Source: Leuconostoc gasicomitatum LMG 18811 (lineage in GTDB: Bacteria; Bacillota; Bacilli; Lactobacillales; Lactobacillaceae). Taken from it: a DNA stretch of 64,000 nt. The stretch spans positions 62,001 through 126,000 of the forward strand of contig NC_014319.1 of the NCBI RefSeq assembly GCF_000196855.1. Reading direction: 5' to 3'. Under the pieces are notes generated by a model, which saw only the letters and a program-made list of their open reading frames with translations, was not told where the DNA came from and did no database searches. Position 1 is the first letter of the stretch, and each line of letters starts with the position of its first letter. This document shows, in pieces, positions 54,126 through 63,816 of this stretch. A program made the translations under genes and the position numbers.

Positions 54126-55509
54126 CGTAAAAAATATCTCATTTCAATTCGATCAAGGTAATATTGTATTTGACAATATAAACTTCAGGCTTTCAGAAGG
54201 TCATATCGGCATTGTTGGTGATAATGGAGTCGGTAAAACAACATTAATAAATTTAATTAGTGGTAGATTATTACCCCAAAAAGGAACGATATCATTAGAG
54301 GGCAAAGTAAAAATAGTTTCGCAATTTAATGATTGGGAAGATTACCATAGTCCTGGTGAGTTACAACTGCAACGATTAAAAGATGCTGTATTTTCTAATC
54401 CTGATATTTTATTGCTAGATGAACCAACTTCAAATTTAGATAAGAATGGCATTAAGGTGTTATCTGGATTGATTAGGCATTTTTCTGGTATAGTACTCTT
54501 GATTAGTCATGATTTCGACTTTCTAGACTCTACTACTGATAACATCTTATTGATTGAAAACCGTCGGGCTGAACTATATGAGCAAAAATTTGAGGATTTT
54601 CAGCTAGAGTACGAAAAGAAACGACATAAAGAATTTCAGATGTATGAAGTACAAAAAAAGCAAAAAAATCAACAACGGAAATCAGTTCAGCGACTCCAGG
54701 AAAAGTCTCAACGATCCAAAAAAGTAAGAGGCATATCAAATTCAGACAAAAAAGCTAAAGGTCTGGCTGGTAAATATGACAAAGTTCAGAATCGACTAGC
54801 GACTTCAGCAAAAAATATGAGACAAGCGCTCAATGATAATCATTATGATTCGAAGCCATTTACCAAAATAGGATTAAAGATACTAAATTATTATCAAAAT
54901 TCCGGAAAAATATCGATGCAGTTGTCGTTTAGCAATGTCAAGGTTAATGAAAACTATTTAGTAAATTCACCATTTAAAATCAATATTAAATCTGGACATG
55001 TTTTATCTTTGCTTGGTGATAACGGCGTAGGAAAAACATCGCTACTTGATAAATTATTTCAAAAATTAGATGAAAAAAATGTACACGTGAACTATTTCCA
55101 TCAAAATATAAATCAAGATTGGTGTTCGTCAATTCCTTTAATAACACAACTTATGAATAAATCAGGGATTCGCGAGGAAATTATTTTAGAAGTTGCTGGG
55201 GCTCTGGGAGTTAATCGAGAAATGTTAACTCGAAGTCCAAATAAATTAAGTGGAGGACAGTTGCTAAAAGTACAACTAATATTGTGCTTAATTTCAGCGT
55301 TTGACGTGCTAATATTAGATGAACCAACCAACTATCTTGACTATGATGGCGTAGTGGCCTTGACAACATATATTAATGACAGCAAAGCGGCGTTGGTAAT
55401 TGTATCGCACGATAAACGATTTATTGAGAATGTGACAACAGATGTTGTTGTTATTGAAAACAAGAAAGTAGTGGATTATTTGACGTTACAAGATTACTTT
55501 AACTCATAG
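54115..55509 (+). CDS. ABC-F ATPase, likely ribosome-protection self-resistance
   Basis: 464 residues with two ABC domains and no membrane part. Walker A GDNGVGKTTL (about residue 37) and again GDNGVGKTSL (about 302); Walker B LLLDEPTSNL and LILDEPTNYL; signatures SPGELQLQ and LSGGQLLKVQ. The interdomain linker (about 175-260) is strongly basic and coiled (YEKKRHKEFQMYEVQKKQKN), the part that reaches the peptidyl transferase centre in antibiotic-resistance ABC-F proteins. Next to a YcaO gene it suggests that the product targets the ribosome. Domain 1 is shortened. Confidence 0.8.
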   Translation: MVIDVKNISFQFDQGNIVFDNINFRLSEGHIGIVGDNGVGKTTLINLISGRLLPQKGTISLEGKVKIVSQFNDWEDYHSPGELQLQRLKDAVFSNPDILLLDEPTSNLDKNGIKVLSGLIRHFSGIVLLISHDFDFLDSTTDNILLIENRRAELYEQKFEDFQLEYEKKRHKEFQMYEVQKKQKNQQRKSVQRLQEKSQRSKKVRGISNSDKKAKGLAGKYDKVQNRLATSAKNMRQALNDNHYDSKPFTKIGLKILNYYQNSGKISMQLSFSNVKVNENYLVNSPFKINIKSGHVLSLLGDNGVGKTSLLDKLFQKLDEKNVHVNYFHQNINQDWCSSIPLITQLMNKSGIREEIILEVAGALGVNREMLTRSPNKLSGGQLLKVQLILCLISAFDVLILDEPTNYLDYDGVVALTTYINDSKAALVIVSHDKRFIENVTTDVVVIENKKVVDYLTLQDYFNS

Positions 55510-55646
55510 TAACTTTTATTAAAAAATTTGGATATAAAGGGATCAAGATATAGATCTGTATTTTTATCTATCTGATAATTGATGATGTGTGTCTCTTAGA
55601 TAGTAAATGAAACGTTAATAGACTAATTTCTGTTGCATAAATTGGA
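55510..55646. other. Spacer after the YcaO operon
   Basis: No clear terminator. The T-rich TAACTTTTATTAAAAAATTT follows the stop. No peptide gene with a leader or a Cys/Ser/Thr-rich core was found on either strand. Confidence 0.4.
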
Positions 55647-55806
55647 TTAAACAAACAATTTTTTAATGTATTGAACAGTCCTAGCAGAAATATTGAAAGC
55701 TTCTGATGTGGCTCTTACCGTGTGAGTTTGAGAATATTCGAAAATGGCTGTGTTATGGCTATCCTTTTTTCTTTGGGGTCGCCCTTCTTTATAGTAGCGA
55801 TTATGT
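55647..55806 (-). pseudogene. Serine resolvase/invertase C-terminal remnant
   Basis: Minus strand reads GRPQRKKDSHNTAIFEYSQT and RATSEAFNISARTVQYIKKL before the stop, the helix-turn-helix end of a serine recombinase. The catalytic domain is absent. It marks the right border of the YcaO island as former mobile DNA. Confidence 0.65.
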
Positions 55807-55939
55807 TGACTTTAAAAAAATTAAAACTTAATTTTACTAACAACTATTAGTAAATCATCTTTCGTAACGTTATCACTAAGTTGCATTTCAATTTGCTTTG
55901 ATAAATAAGTCATCATAGTATAAGAGCAGTACCAGAAGC

Positions 55940-56278
55940 TCATTTACTAGTATATACATCATTATAGTCTGTGCCCCAAATTTCCATAGATTTTATGACG
56001 GGTTGAAGAGTTTTACCGAATTTAGATATTGAATACTCTGTTTTCACTGGTATTGTAGCGTATATTTTCTTGTTAATAATATTATCTTCTTCTAATTCAG
56101 CAAGTTGACGAGCCAACATTCTCTTAGTAACATAAGGTAATTTTGCTTGTAGTTCCGAAAATCTTAACACATCAAATTCAAATAAATGATATAAAATAAC
56201 ACTTTTCCACTTTCCGGAAATCACTTGCAATGTATTTTGAATCGGGCAACCCACATCACAATTATATAGTTCTTTCAT
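55940..56278 (-). CDS. HxlR-family regulator
   Basis: 112 residues from ATG 56278, GGGGAG 4 nt upstream. CDVGCPIQNTLQVISGKWKS, VTKRMLARQLAELEEDNIIN and VKTEYSISKFGKTLQPVIKS are HxlR hallmarks. The two N-terminal Cys (residues 6 and 10) may sense electrophiles. It is divergent from a zinc-free alcohol dehydrogenase/quinone oxidoreductase gene, a frequent HxlR/QorR target. Confidence 0.85.
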   Translation of the reverse strand: MKELYNCDVGCPIQNTLQVISGKWKSVILYHLFEFDVLRFSELQAKLPYVTKRMLARQLAELEEDNIINKKIYATIPVKTEYSISKFGKTLQPVIKSMEIWGTDYNDVYTSK

Positions 56279-56466
56279 ATCTCTCCCCATGTATTACTAA
56301 TTATTTTAATCTTACAATTAAATTTACCATTTTATGACATGTTTGTTAAGAGGGTGAATTTAATGTCACCTGGTGTTTTTTTTTTCACTGAGTGCCATTA
56401 AATTCACGTCTTAACATTTTTTTTTATAGTTTAACATAGAATTCATGAGTGACGAAAGGAAAAATA

Positions 56467-57496
56467 ATGAATTCTATTAAAGCAGTTGGATTTGATCAGC
56501 ATTTATCAATCGACAATCCTGACAGTTTTCAGGATATAAATATCAATGTACCAGAGGCTTATGGCCATGATTTATTGGTTCGTGTAGACGGCGTATCTGT
56601 TAATCCTGTTGATACTTTTGTCAGAAAAAGTGGCCGTAAAAACCGCTTAAATAAGCCGAAAGTTATTGGTTGGGACGCTGTAGGGATTGTCACTAGTATA
56701 GGTGATGAAGTTACTCTATTTAACAAAGGAGATAGAGTTTGGTATGCTGGTGATTTTACACGGTCAGGTAGCAATGCTCAACTACAACTAGTAGACGAAC
56801 GAATTGTTGGTTTATCACCAAATAATTTAACTGATGATCAGGCAGCTGCTATTCCCCTAGTGGGGTTAACTGCTTATGAATCGCTATTCGAAAAGCTAGG
56901 GATTAATTGGACTGGAAACGAGAATAAAACAGTATTAATCATTAATGGTGCTGGGGGGGGTTGGTTCCATAGCCATTCAATTAGCAAAATTAGCTGGTTT
57001 AACAGTCATTGCAACAGCATCCCGTGATAAATCTATATCATGGGCTAAAAAAATGGGTGCTGATCAAGTGGTTAATCATCATCAAGATTTGGTCGCGCAG
57101 GTTCGACATCTCAACAAAAAATACGTGGACTATATCTTAAACTTAAATAATTTAGACGCTCATTGGAATGAAATTGCTGAATTAATTAAACCAGATGGTC
57201 AAATTGTTGCTACCACTGAAAATCATCGTTTAATTGATTTACAAAAATTAACGAAAAAGCGGGCAACATTTGCTTGGGAATGGATGTATAGTAAATCATA
57301 TTTTAAGACAGTAACAATGACATCACAAAATCAAATTTTGAATCATCTTGCTAAATTGTATATGGAGAATGCCTTGTTACCAATTAATACTATCAACTAT
57401 TCAATGATTAGTGCGTCTAATATGCGCAAAGCACATGCTGACGTTGAAACAGGATCAATGATTGGTAAAGTAGTTTTAACTGGTTGGGAAAAATAA
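56467..57496 (+). pseudogene. MDR-family quinone oxidoreductase-like, shifted at a G8 run
   Basis: Starts MNSIKAVGFDQHLSIDNPDS (ribosome site AAAGGA). The catalytic GroES-like domain and LTAYESLFEKLGINW are intact. The Rossmann motif INGAGGVGSIAIQLAK is broken at G8 (56953-56960); with G7 the whole 340-residue protein would be open. The rest (ATASRDKSISWAKKMGADQV ... MIGKVVLTGWEK) is in the other frame. Likely NADPH-dependent reduction of quinones or enals. Divergent HxlR gene. Confidence 0.8.
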
Positions 57497-57539
57497 AAAA
57501 ATGTTCATTTAATTGAACAAAATAGAGGAATTTAATATT

Positions 57540-58076
57540 ATGAAAAATGAAGATATTGTATTTAATAATTTAGCTAAAGTTCCATATTTAACGGTTTCAG
57601 TTAGTGGTTTAACAAATGATGGCTTTTTCCAAAAAAAGAATTATTCTGGAATGTTTGGTATCGAGGGTGGTCAAGATGTTTCACCAGAGGTTAGTTGGAA
57701 TGACGTTCCTTCAGGTACAAAAAGCTTTGTAGTGACTATGTACGATCCTGACGCACCCACTGAATCAGGATTTTGGCATTGGTCAATTAAAGATATACCA
57801 GCAGATATTACAACATTATCTGAAAATGCAGGAGATATTAACAGTGGTAGTTTGCCAGAAAAGGCAGTTGCTATGCCAATGGACGCTAGAATGAATCGAT
57901 ATGTAGGTGCTGCACCTGCTAAAGGAGATCAACCACACCCTTATCACATAGTGGTTACTGCGTTAGACGTTGATGTTCTTGACGTTTCTCCTGATAGTAC
58001 GCCTGCCTTTATGAATTTCAATATGATTGGTCATGAACTGGCACGGGGTTCAAAAATTGTTTACGCTCAATTATAG
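57540..58076 (+). CDS. PEBP/Raf kinase inhibitor-like protein
   Basis: 178 residues from ATG 57540 (GAGGA upstream). VSPEVSWNDVPSGTKSFVVT, MYDPDAPTESGFWHWSIKDI and GAAPAKGDQPHPYHIVVTAL are the conserved YbhB/YbcL-type PEBP motifs (DPDAP and GxxPPxGxxHxY-like). Ligand and role are unknown. Cotranscribed with the oxidoreductase. Confidence 0.85.
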   Translation: MKNEDIVFNNLAKVPYLTVSVSGLTNDGFFQKKNYSGMFGIEGGQDVSPEVSWNDVPSGTKSFVVTMYDPDAPTESGFWHWSIKDIPADITTLSENAGDINSGSLPEKAVAMPMDARMNRYVGAAPAKGDQPHPYHIVVTALDVDVLDVSPDSTPAFMNFNMIGHELARGSKIVYAQL

Positions 58077-58184
58077 AAAAAGAAAAAGGGAGTTATCTTA
58101 TGACCAATACATATTAGAAACTTCATTCACGCAACATGATTTTATCGGAAGTCTTGATATTAAAACAAATCTTGTAAAAAATTA

Positions 58185-59417
58185 ATGAATTATATACGTA
58201 TTTTAAAAAACAAAGTATTTAGACAACTGTTTACTTCAATTATATTAACCAATTTAGCAAATAGTATATCGAGTATTTCGTTAATATGGATTGCCTATAA
58301 TAAATTTAACTCTCCAGTGGTTATTGCAATAGTATTAGGGGCATTGCAACTACCTAATATTATTTTAGGCCCATTTTTAGGAGGATTACTTGATAAATTC
58401 AATAAGATAAAGTTAATGACTTTTGCTAACATAGTTAATGCTTCTGTGTTCTTATTTTTAATATTCAATCCACTAGCAAGTCGTATCGACATTTCCGTGT
58501 TTATTTTATTGCTTGTATTGAGCGGATCAATGAAACCATTATTGGTCGGTGGAGACTCTATGGTTATTCAAGATATATTTGAATCTAATGGTGAAAGAAT
58601 GATTGCTAATGCACTAGTGATTATGAGCTTTGATACGACGTATATATTTGGTTCACTATTATCCGGGTTAATCTTAGCATTGGGGTATGGCGTTAAAGTA
58701 TATGCATTAGTGGCTATTTTATATATATTTATTGCAGTAATATTTTTTAGAATTAATATTATATTTACTCCCAAACATATTAGTTACGACAAAAATAAAG
58801 ATGTTTCTTATGTAAATAATACAAAGTCAGCATTTAAAACTATTTTTAAAAATAAACAACTCATCGCCGTTTTATCAATGGATTTTTTCTGGAATATGCT
58901 ACTATGGGCAGGATTAACTGTTCTTCTACCTGTTCTGGTGAAAACTGTTTTAAATTCAGGGTCAGAACAATACGGACTATTGGAATCCATGACCTCAATC
59001 GGTATTATAATTGGATCATTTTTTGTCGGTAAGATAAAATTAAAAGAGGATTGGTTAATAAAGAGTGTAGTCATCACTATTGGTATTCACGGATTATTAT
59101 TCTCATTCATCGGTTTAATTAAAAATATATGGCTAATTTGTATACTATTAATACTAATTGGCTTTATTGTATCACCCGCTTTAATATATAAAACAACCTT
59201 TTATCAAAAAGCATTTGATGAAGAATCAAAGGGCGCCTTATTCACAATTGCAGGCAGTATGACTTCTTCAAGTTATCCACTTGGAATAATGGTAACAAGT
59301 ATACTAGCGACATTTAGAAATGGCATTGCAATACCCTACGTATTTTTATTTTACGGATTAATAATTGTTATTCTTTCAATTATAGTATATCGAAATGTTT
59401 TATTAAAAAGTAAGTAA
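58185..59417 (+). CDS. MFS transporter
   Basis: 410 residues, 12 helices (LANSISSISLIWIAYNKFNS; LDKFNKIKLMTFANIVNASV as loop A). Resembles the macrolide-efflux-like MFS subgroup. Ends in a terminator. The gap 58077-58184 contains a short GGGAG-ATG start with an early stop (MTNTY), a probable decayed gene. Confidence 0.75.
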   Translation: MNYIRILKNKVFRQLFTSIILTNLANSISSISLIWIAYNKFNSPVVIAIVLGALQLPNIILGPFLGGLLDKFNKIKLMTFANIVNASVFLFLIFNPLASRIDISVFILLLVLSGSMKPLLVGGDSMVIQDIFESNGERMIANALVIMSFDTTYIFGSLLSGLILALGYGVKVYALVAILYIFIAVIFFRINIIFTPKHISYDKNKDVSYVNNTKSAFKTIFKNKQLIAVLSMDFFWNMLLWAGLTVLLPVLVKTVLNSGSEQYGLLESMTSIGIIIGSFFVGKIKLKEDWLIKSVVITIGIHGLLFSFIGLIKNIWLICILLILIGFIVSPALIYKTTFYQKAFDEESKGALFTIAGSMTSSSYPLGIMVTSILATFRNGIAIPYVFLFYGLIIVILSIIVYRNVLLKSK

Positions 59418-59451
59418 AAAGGATCAAAATTATAAAATTTTGGTCCTTTTT
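59416..59451. terminator. Terminator
   Basis: AAAAAGGATCAAAAT pairs with ATTTTGGTCCTTTTT (one mismatch), loop TATAAA. Works in both directions. Confidence 0.85.
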
Positions 59452-59457
59452 ATATTT

Positions 59458-59485
59458 GGTAGATTGCAAAAATCATCCGAACACC
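59458..59485 (+). mobile_element. Solo IS30 inverted repeat
   Basis: GGTAGATTGCAAAAATCATC followed by CGAACACC is nearly identical to the left repeat of the IS30 remnant at 5587. No transposase follows. 59486-59642 otherwise holds no gene. Confidence 0.75.
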
Positions 59486-59642
59486 ACATGTTGCTGAAAG
59501 ACTTTTAACTGTGTTGCGATCATTTAAATAATCTTCAAAAAAGTTTACATGTTTCATGCTAATCATTTACAAGCACTTGGTATAGTTGACGTGTTAACAA
59601 AATAAAGTGTCATCGATGCGGAACGAAAGAGGCTAGTAGGGT

Positions 59643-60725
59643 ATGTCAATCGAATTGCAACATTTGAAAAAGACGTATGAAAATGGAGAAGAGGTACTAA
59701 CAGATATTAATACGACAATTGCAGATGGGCAATTTTATATATTAGTGGGTGCATCTGGATCCGGTAAAAGCACGATTTTAAATGCAATTGCAGGGTTCAT
59801 TCCGATAGATGAGGGAGTAATCACGATTAATGGGAAGGATGTTACTAGACTTCCCCCAAAAGATAGAAACTTATCGATGGTCTTTCAAAATTATGCATTA
59901 ATGCCTAATCTAACAGTATCTGAAAATATAGTGTTTGGTTTAACAGCACGACATACAGCTAAAACATTGAGACAAAAAAAGTTACAGGAAGTGCTGAGCT
60001 TAGTGCATTTAGAGACATACAAGAATAAAAAACCAGGGAATCTATCCGGTGGTCAAAGACAGCGGGTATCCTTAGCCCGAGCGCTTGTATCTGATGCCAA
60101 AATTATACTGATGGATGAACCATTATCTAATTTAGATGCAAAATTACGTGCAGAAATGCGTAAAGAAATTCGATTGTTACAACAACAACTTGGTATCACG
60201 GTGATTTATGTGACACACGATCAAACCGAAGCGATGACAATGGGTGATCAAGTTATGCTACTTAATAAAGGCAAAATTGAACAGATAGGCTCACCACTTG
60301 AACTTTACAATGTGCCCGCCAATACGTTTGTAGCTGATTTCTTTGGTTCACCAGCAATTAATTTAATTGATGTCAACATTGAAAATGATATATTAAAAAT
60401 GAAAAATGGTGTCACTATACCGTTCAATTGGGAGCATATTAATGGACCATTTAAACTAGGGGTACGCCCAGAAAATATTGTAATGACACAGTCTGGGGGA
60501 ATGACAGGAACTATCGTTCATATTGAACCTTTAGGAGACGGAACAAACTTAGAAATTAACCTTGGTCTAGAAACTGCCTTTAGAGTTAAAGTGAGTGAAC
60601 AAATTAATTTGGTTATTGGTGATACGATTAATTTTGATATTTTATTGGATAAAGTACTACTATTCACACAAGATGGGCAGTTAATCAAAGTAGGACAGTC
60701 TGAGCTAGTAGCTGTTGGCGGGTAA
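59643..60725 (+). CDS. ugpC: ABC sugar-phosphate transporter ATPase, UgpC/MsmK type
   Basis: 360 residues. Walker A GASGSGKST, Q-loop VFQNYALMPNLTV, signature LSGGQRQRVSLARA, Walker B IILMDEPLSNLDAKLR, and a C-terminal TOBE domain (LGVRPENIVM). The following permease pair, binding protein and GDPD gene mark a Ugp system importing glycerol-3-phosphate or glycerophosphodiesters. It could also energise other CUT1 importers. Confidence 0.85.
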   Translation: MSIELQHLKKTYENGEEVLTDINTTIADGQFYILVGASGSGKSTILNAIAGFIPIDEGVITINGKDVTRLPPKDRNLSMVFQNYALMPNLTVSENIVFGLTARHTAKTLRQKKLQEVLSLVHLETYKNKKPGNLSGGQRQRVSLARALVSDAKIILMDEPLSNLDAKLRAEMRKEIRLLQQQLGITVIYVTHDQTEAMTMGDQVMLLNKGKIEQIGSPLELYNVPANTFVADFFGSPAINLIDVNIENDILKMKNGVTIPFNWEHINGPFKLGVRPENIVMTQSGGMTGTIVHIEPLGDGTNLEINLGLETAFRVKVSEQINLVIGDTINFDILLDKVLLFTQDGQLIKVGQSELVAVGG

Positions 60726-60730
60726 TTGGA

Positions 60731-61639
60731 TTGAAAAAAATGACAAAAACGAGATCGGTGCAAACATCTCATCAAAACTTATTAGCATTATTGTTACTAT
60801 TGCCATCGCTTATTATTTTAGGTATCTTTATTTTCTATCCAATGATAAAAACATTTTATTTAAGCACACAATTGACAAATCTCGTAGGAAATCCGATTAA
60901 ATTTATTGGTCTAAAAAATTTTGTTAATCTGATACAATCAGATAGTTTTAGTACATCATTTACAATTACTTTGATTTTTGTTTTGTTTTCTACGATACTC
61001 ACATTATTTATTTCATATATCATGGCCATTGTGGCAAGCCAAAAAATGAGGGGCATTGCAATTTTTAGAACAATGTTTTCGTCAACAATGGGTGTATCGG
61101 TTACGGTGGCTTCCATTTTATGGTTGTTCATGTTTAATCCACAAATTGGTTTATTCAGTAAGATACTGACAACACTGCACTTGCCCCAAATCAATTGGTT
61201 ATCTGATCCGACTTGGTCACTTGTAGCAATTATTGGCACAACAGTCTGGATGAACCTTGGTTTTGCATTTTTAGTACTTTTAGGTGCCATTCAAGCAATT
61301 CCACAAGATTTGTACCAAGTTGCAGATTTAGATGGTGCGTCATGGTGGTTGAGATTACGAAAAATAACGATGCCTGCTACGCGGTCAACTATTTTTTTCG
61401 TCACTGTTGTGACCTTGATTAATGCTTTTCAGACGTTTGGCCAAGTTGATATACTGACTTCAGGTGGCCCAGATTATCATACGAACCTACTCGTGTATGC
61501 TATTTATCAAGATGCGTTTGTTAATCACAGTGTTGGTCGTGCCAGTGCGCAATCAGTTATTTTGACGCTAATTATCATGTTGTTCACGATTATTCAATTT
61601 TATGTGAAAAACAAGAGAGAAGGTCGCAATGCAAAGTAG
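60731..61639 (+). CDS. ugpA: ABC permease, UgpA type
   Basis: 302 residues from TTG 60731, or ATG 60740. Six helices and the EAA loop (GAIQAIPQDLYQVADLDGAS) with the conserved AxxDGA..F/W..I motif. CUT1 family. It pairs with the next permease, which overlaps its end by 11 nt. Confidence 0.85.
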   Translation: MKKMTKTRSVQTSHQNLLALLLLLPSLIILGIFIFYPMIKTFYLSTQLTNLVGNPIKFIGLKNFVNLIQSDSFSTSFTITLIFVLFSTILTLFISYIMAIVASQKMRGIAIFRTMFSSTMGVSVTVASILWLFMFNPQIGLFSKILTTLHLPQINWLSDPTWSLVAIIGTTVWMNLGFAFLVLLGAIQAIPQDLYQVADLDGASWWLRLRKITMPATRSTIFFVTVVTLINAFQTFGQVDILTSGGPDYHTNLLVYAIYQDAFVNHSVGRASAQSVILTLIIMLFTIIQFYVKNKREGRNAK

Positions 61640-62447
61640 TCGTCTTCAAAAAAATGGCCGTTTTATAGTATTGTTGCTATTCGCAATACTATTGTTATTA
61701 CCTTTATTTTTAGGTATATCATTGAGTTTGTCATCTAGCCAATCCATTGCGCAAGGCAATCTATTACCACGACACTTAGAATTTAGCAATTATATCAAGG
61801 TTTTTACCAACACGCCAATGGCTAGCTTTTTGCTGCATAGTCTGATTGTGTCAGGCATGGTGATGGTTGGTCAAATAGTACTATCTATCATGGCTGCTTA
61901 TGCGTTTGTATTTTTGAATTTTAGATTTAAGAAGACGTTATTTATTTTATTTTTAAGCACGATGATGCTGCCGTTTGAAGCACAAATCATTCCTAATTTT
62001 GCAACCATGCGTGACTTAAATTTACTAAATACCTATGCTTCGATAGGCTTACCATTTTTGGCTTCAGCATTTGGTACTTTCATGATGAAAACAAGTTTTG
62101 AACAAGTACCTATTGAACTTAAACATTTAAGTGACATTGAAGGGTTGAATCACTGGCAATTTGCGACTCGCGTAGTCATTCCTTATACGAAGGTAAACAT
62201 TATTACATTTGCTTTATACAGTTTTTTAACTAACTGGAATATGTATTTATGGCCACTCATTGCAACAACTAATAACAACGTCAGGACTGTACAAATTGGT
62301 TTGAGACAACTGCGATCACAAGATACTGCGAGTAACTGGGGATTAATTATGGCTGCTACGATAGTATCAGTTATACCAACCTTATTAATTATTTTCTTAG
62401 GCCAAAAATACTTTAAAAAAGGCTTAACAAACGGTGTTATTAAATAA
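61629..62447 (+). CDS. ugpE: ABC permease, UgpE type
   Basis: 272 residues, GAAGG before ATG. Six helices. The EAA-like loop reads EQVPIELKHLSDIEGLNHWQ (E..DxG...F). Second CUT1 permease of the glycerophosphodiester importer. Confidence 0.85.
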   Translation: MQSSRLQKNGRFIVLLLFAILLLLPLFLGISLSLSSSQSIAQGNLLPRHLEFSNYIKVFTNTPMASFLLHSLIVSGMVMVGQIVLSIMAAYAFVFLNFRFKKTLFILFLSTMMLPFEAQIIPNFATMRDLNLLNTYASIGLPFLASAFGTFMMKTSFEQVPIELKHLSDIEGLNHWQFATRVVIPYTKVNIITFALYSFLTNWNMYLWPLIATTNNNVRTVQIGLRQLRSQDTASNWGLIMAATIVSVIPTLLIIFLGQKYFKKGLTNGVIK

Positions 62448-62481
62448 ATGATGACATATTATATAAATGGGAGAATATCAC

Positions 62482-63810
62482 ATGTTTAAAAATACAACAA
62501 AGTACATTGCACTTGCAACAATTGGTTTGGGTGCAGTGTTACCATTAACGCAAGTGCATGCTGCCGATAATCAACGTCAAAATATTGTGTTTTGGCATTC
62601 TATGACAGGTCAAAACGCACAAGCCATTGATCGTGTTGTCAACGATTATAATGCCTCACAAACGAAGTATAAAGTGATACCTGAGTTTCAGGGACAATAT
62701 GTTGAAGCGCTACCAAAATTTCTTTCTGTAGGTGGTACGAGTAAAGCACCTGATTTATTTCAATCAAACGAGATTTCGACAAAACAATTATCAACATCGG
62801 GTATGATTCAACCGATGCAAACACTTATAAAGAAATATAAATTTAATACTAAGAATCTACGTAAGAACATTTTAAATTATTATACAATTAATGGCAAGTT
62901 GTATTCTATGCCATTTAACTCTAGTGCACCGGTTCTCTATTATAATAAAGATGCCTTTAAAGACGCGGGCATTGATGACTTACCCACAAGTCCAACATAT
63001 GAACAAGTCACTGCGGCTGCCAAAAAATTAAAGGAAAAAAGTGGTCGTGCGAAACTGTCTATTTTGCCTTATGGATGGACCTTTGAAGAATTACTAGCCA
63101 ATCAGAATCAGACTTTGGTCAATCATGGTAATGGTCGTAAAAAAACAGCGACTAAAGCCACTTTTGATAACAAAGCTGGTAAGAACATTTTAAATTGGCT
63201 TAAAACTAATGCTGACGCAGGGACATTGGTTGATTATGGAACAGGCGCTAATGCGGGAGACACAGAATTATCGGCCTTCACATCTAATCAAATTGACATG
63301 TTTATAAATTCATCGGCTTCATTAGGTAACATTAAAAAGGATGCTAAATTTAATGTTGGGGTGACTTACTTGCCTCGTCCCCAAGATGTAAAAGCTAACG
63401 GTGTTGTGATTGGTGGTGCAAGTATTTGGCTCTCTAAGGGAAAATCTACTAAAGCACAAAAGGGTTCGTTTGACTTTCTAAAATTTGCAACATCGGCCAA
63501 AGAACAAGCACAGTGGTCAATTGACACAGGTTACTTTGCTATTAATAATAAGTCTTATGATACTAAAATTTTGAAAGATGCTTTCAAAAATACGCCTATT
63601 CTTGCAGCGCCAGTAGAGCAACTTAAGGCTACGACAATTAATGCTGCTAGTGCTGGTGCATTAATTACATCAATGCCTAAAGAACGTATAAACACGCAAA
63701 ATGCAATGGAAAATGTTATCAACGGCAAAAATGTTGATTCCGAACTCAGCAAAGCCGTTAAGCAAACAACTGCTGACATTAAAGATGCTAATGAGCAGTC
63801 CGGGGAATAA
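62482..63810 (+). CDS. ugpB: Extracellular solute-binding protein, UgpB type
   Basis: 442 residues from ATG 62482, with GGGAG upstream. The signal peptide (KYIALATIGLGAVLPLTQVH, then AA|D) ends in a signal-peptidase I site and lacks the lipobox Cys usual for Gram-positive binding proteins. FWHSMTGQNAQAIDRVVNDYN, VGGTSKAPDLFQSN and NSSAPVLYYNKDAFKDAGI are UgpB/CUT1 motifs. How it stays at the cell surface is unclear. Confidence 0.85.
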   Translation: MFKNTTKYIALATIGLGAVLPLTQVHAADNQRQNIVFWHSMTGQNAQAIDRVVNDYNASQTKYKVIPEFQGQYVEALPKFLSVGGTSKAPDLFQSNEISTKQLSTSGMIQPMQTLIKKYKFNTKNLRKNILNYYTINGKLYSMPFNSSAPVLYYNKDAFKDAGIDDLPTSPTYEQVTAAAKKLKEKSGRAKLSILPYGWTFEELLANQNQTLVNHGNGRKKTATKATFDNKAGKNILNWLKTNADAGTLVDYGTGANAGDTELSAFTSNQIDMFINSSASLGNIKKDAKFNVGVTYLPRPQDVKANGVVIGGASIWLSKGKSTKAQKGSFDFLKFATSAKEQAQWSIDTGYFAINNKSYDTKILKDAFKNTPILAAPVEQLKATTINAASAGALITSMPKERINTQNAMENVINGKNVDSELSKAVKQTTADIKDANEQSGE

Positions 63811-63816
63811 TAAAAA

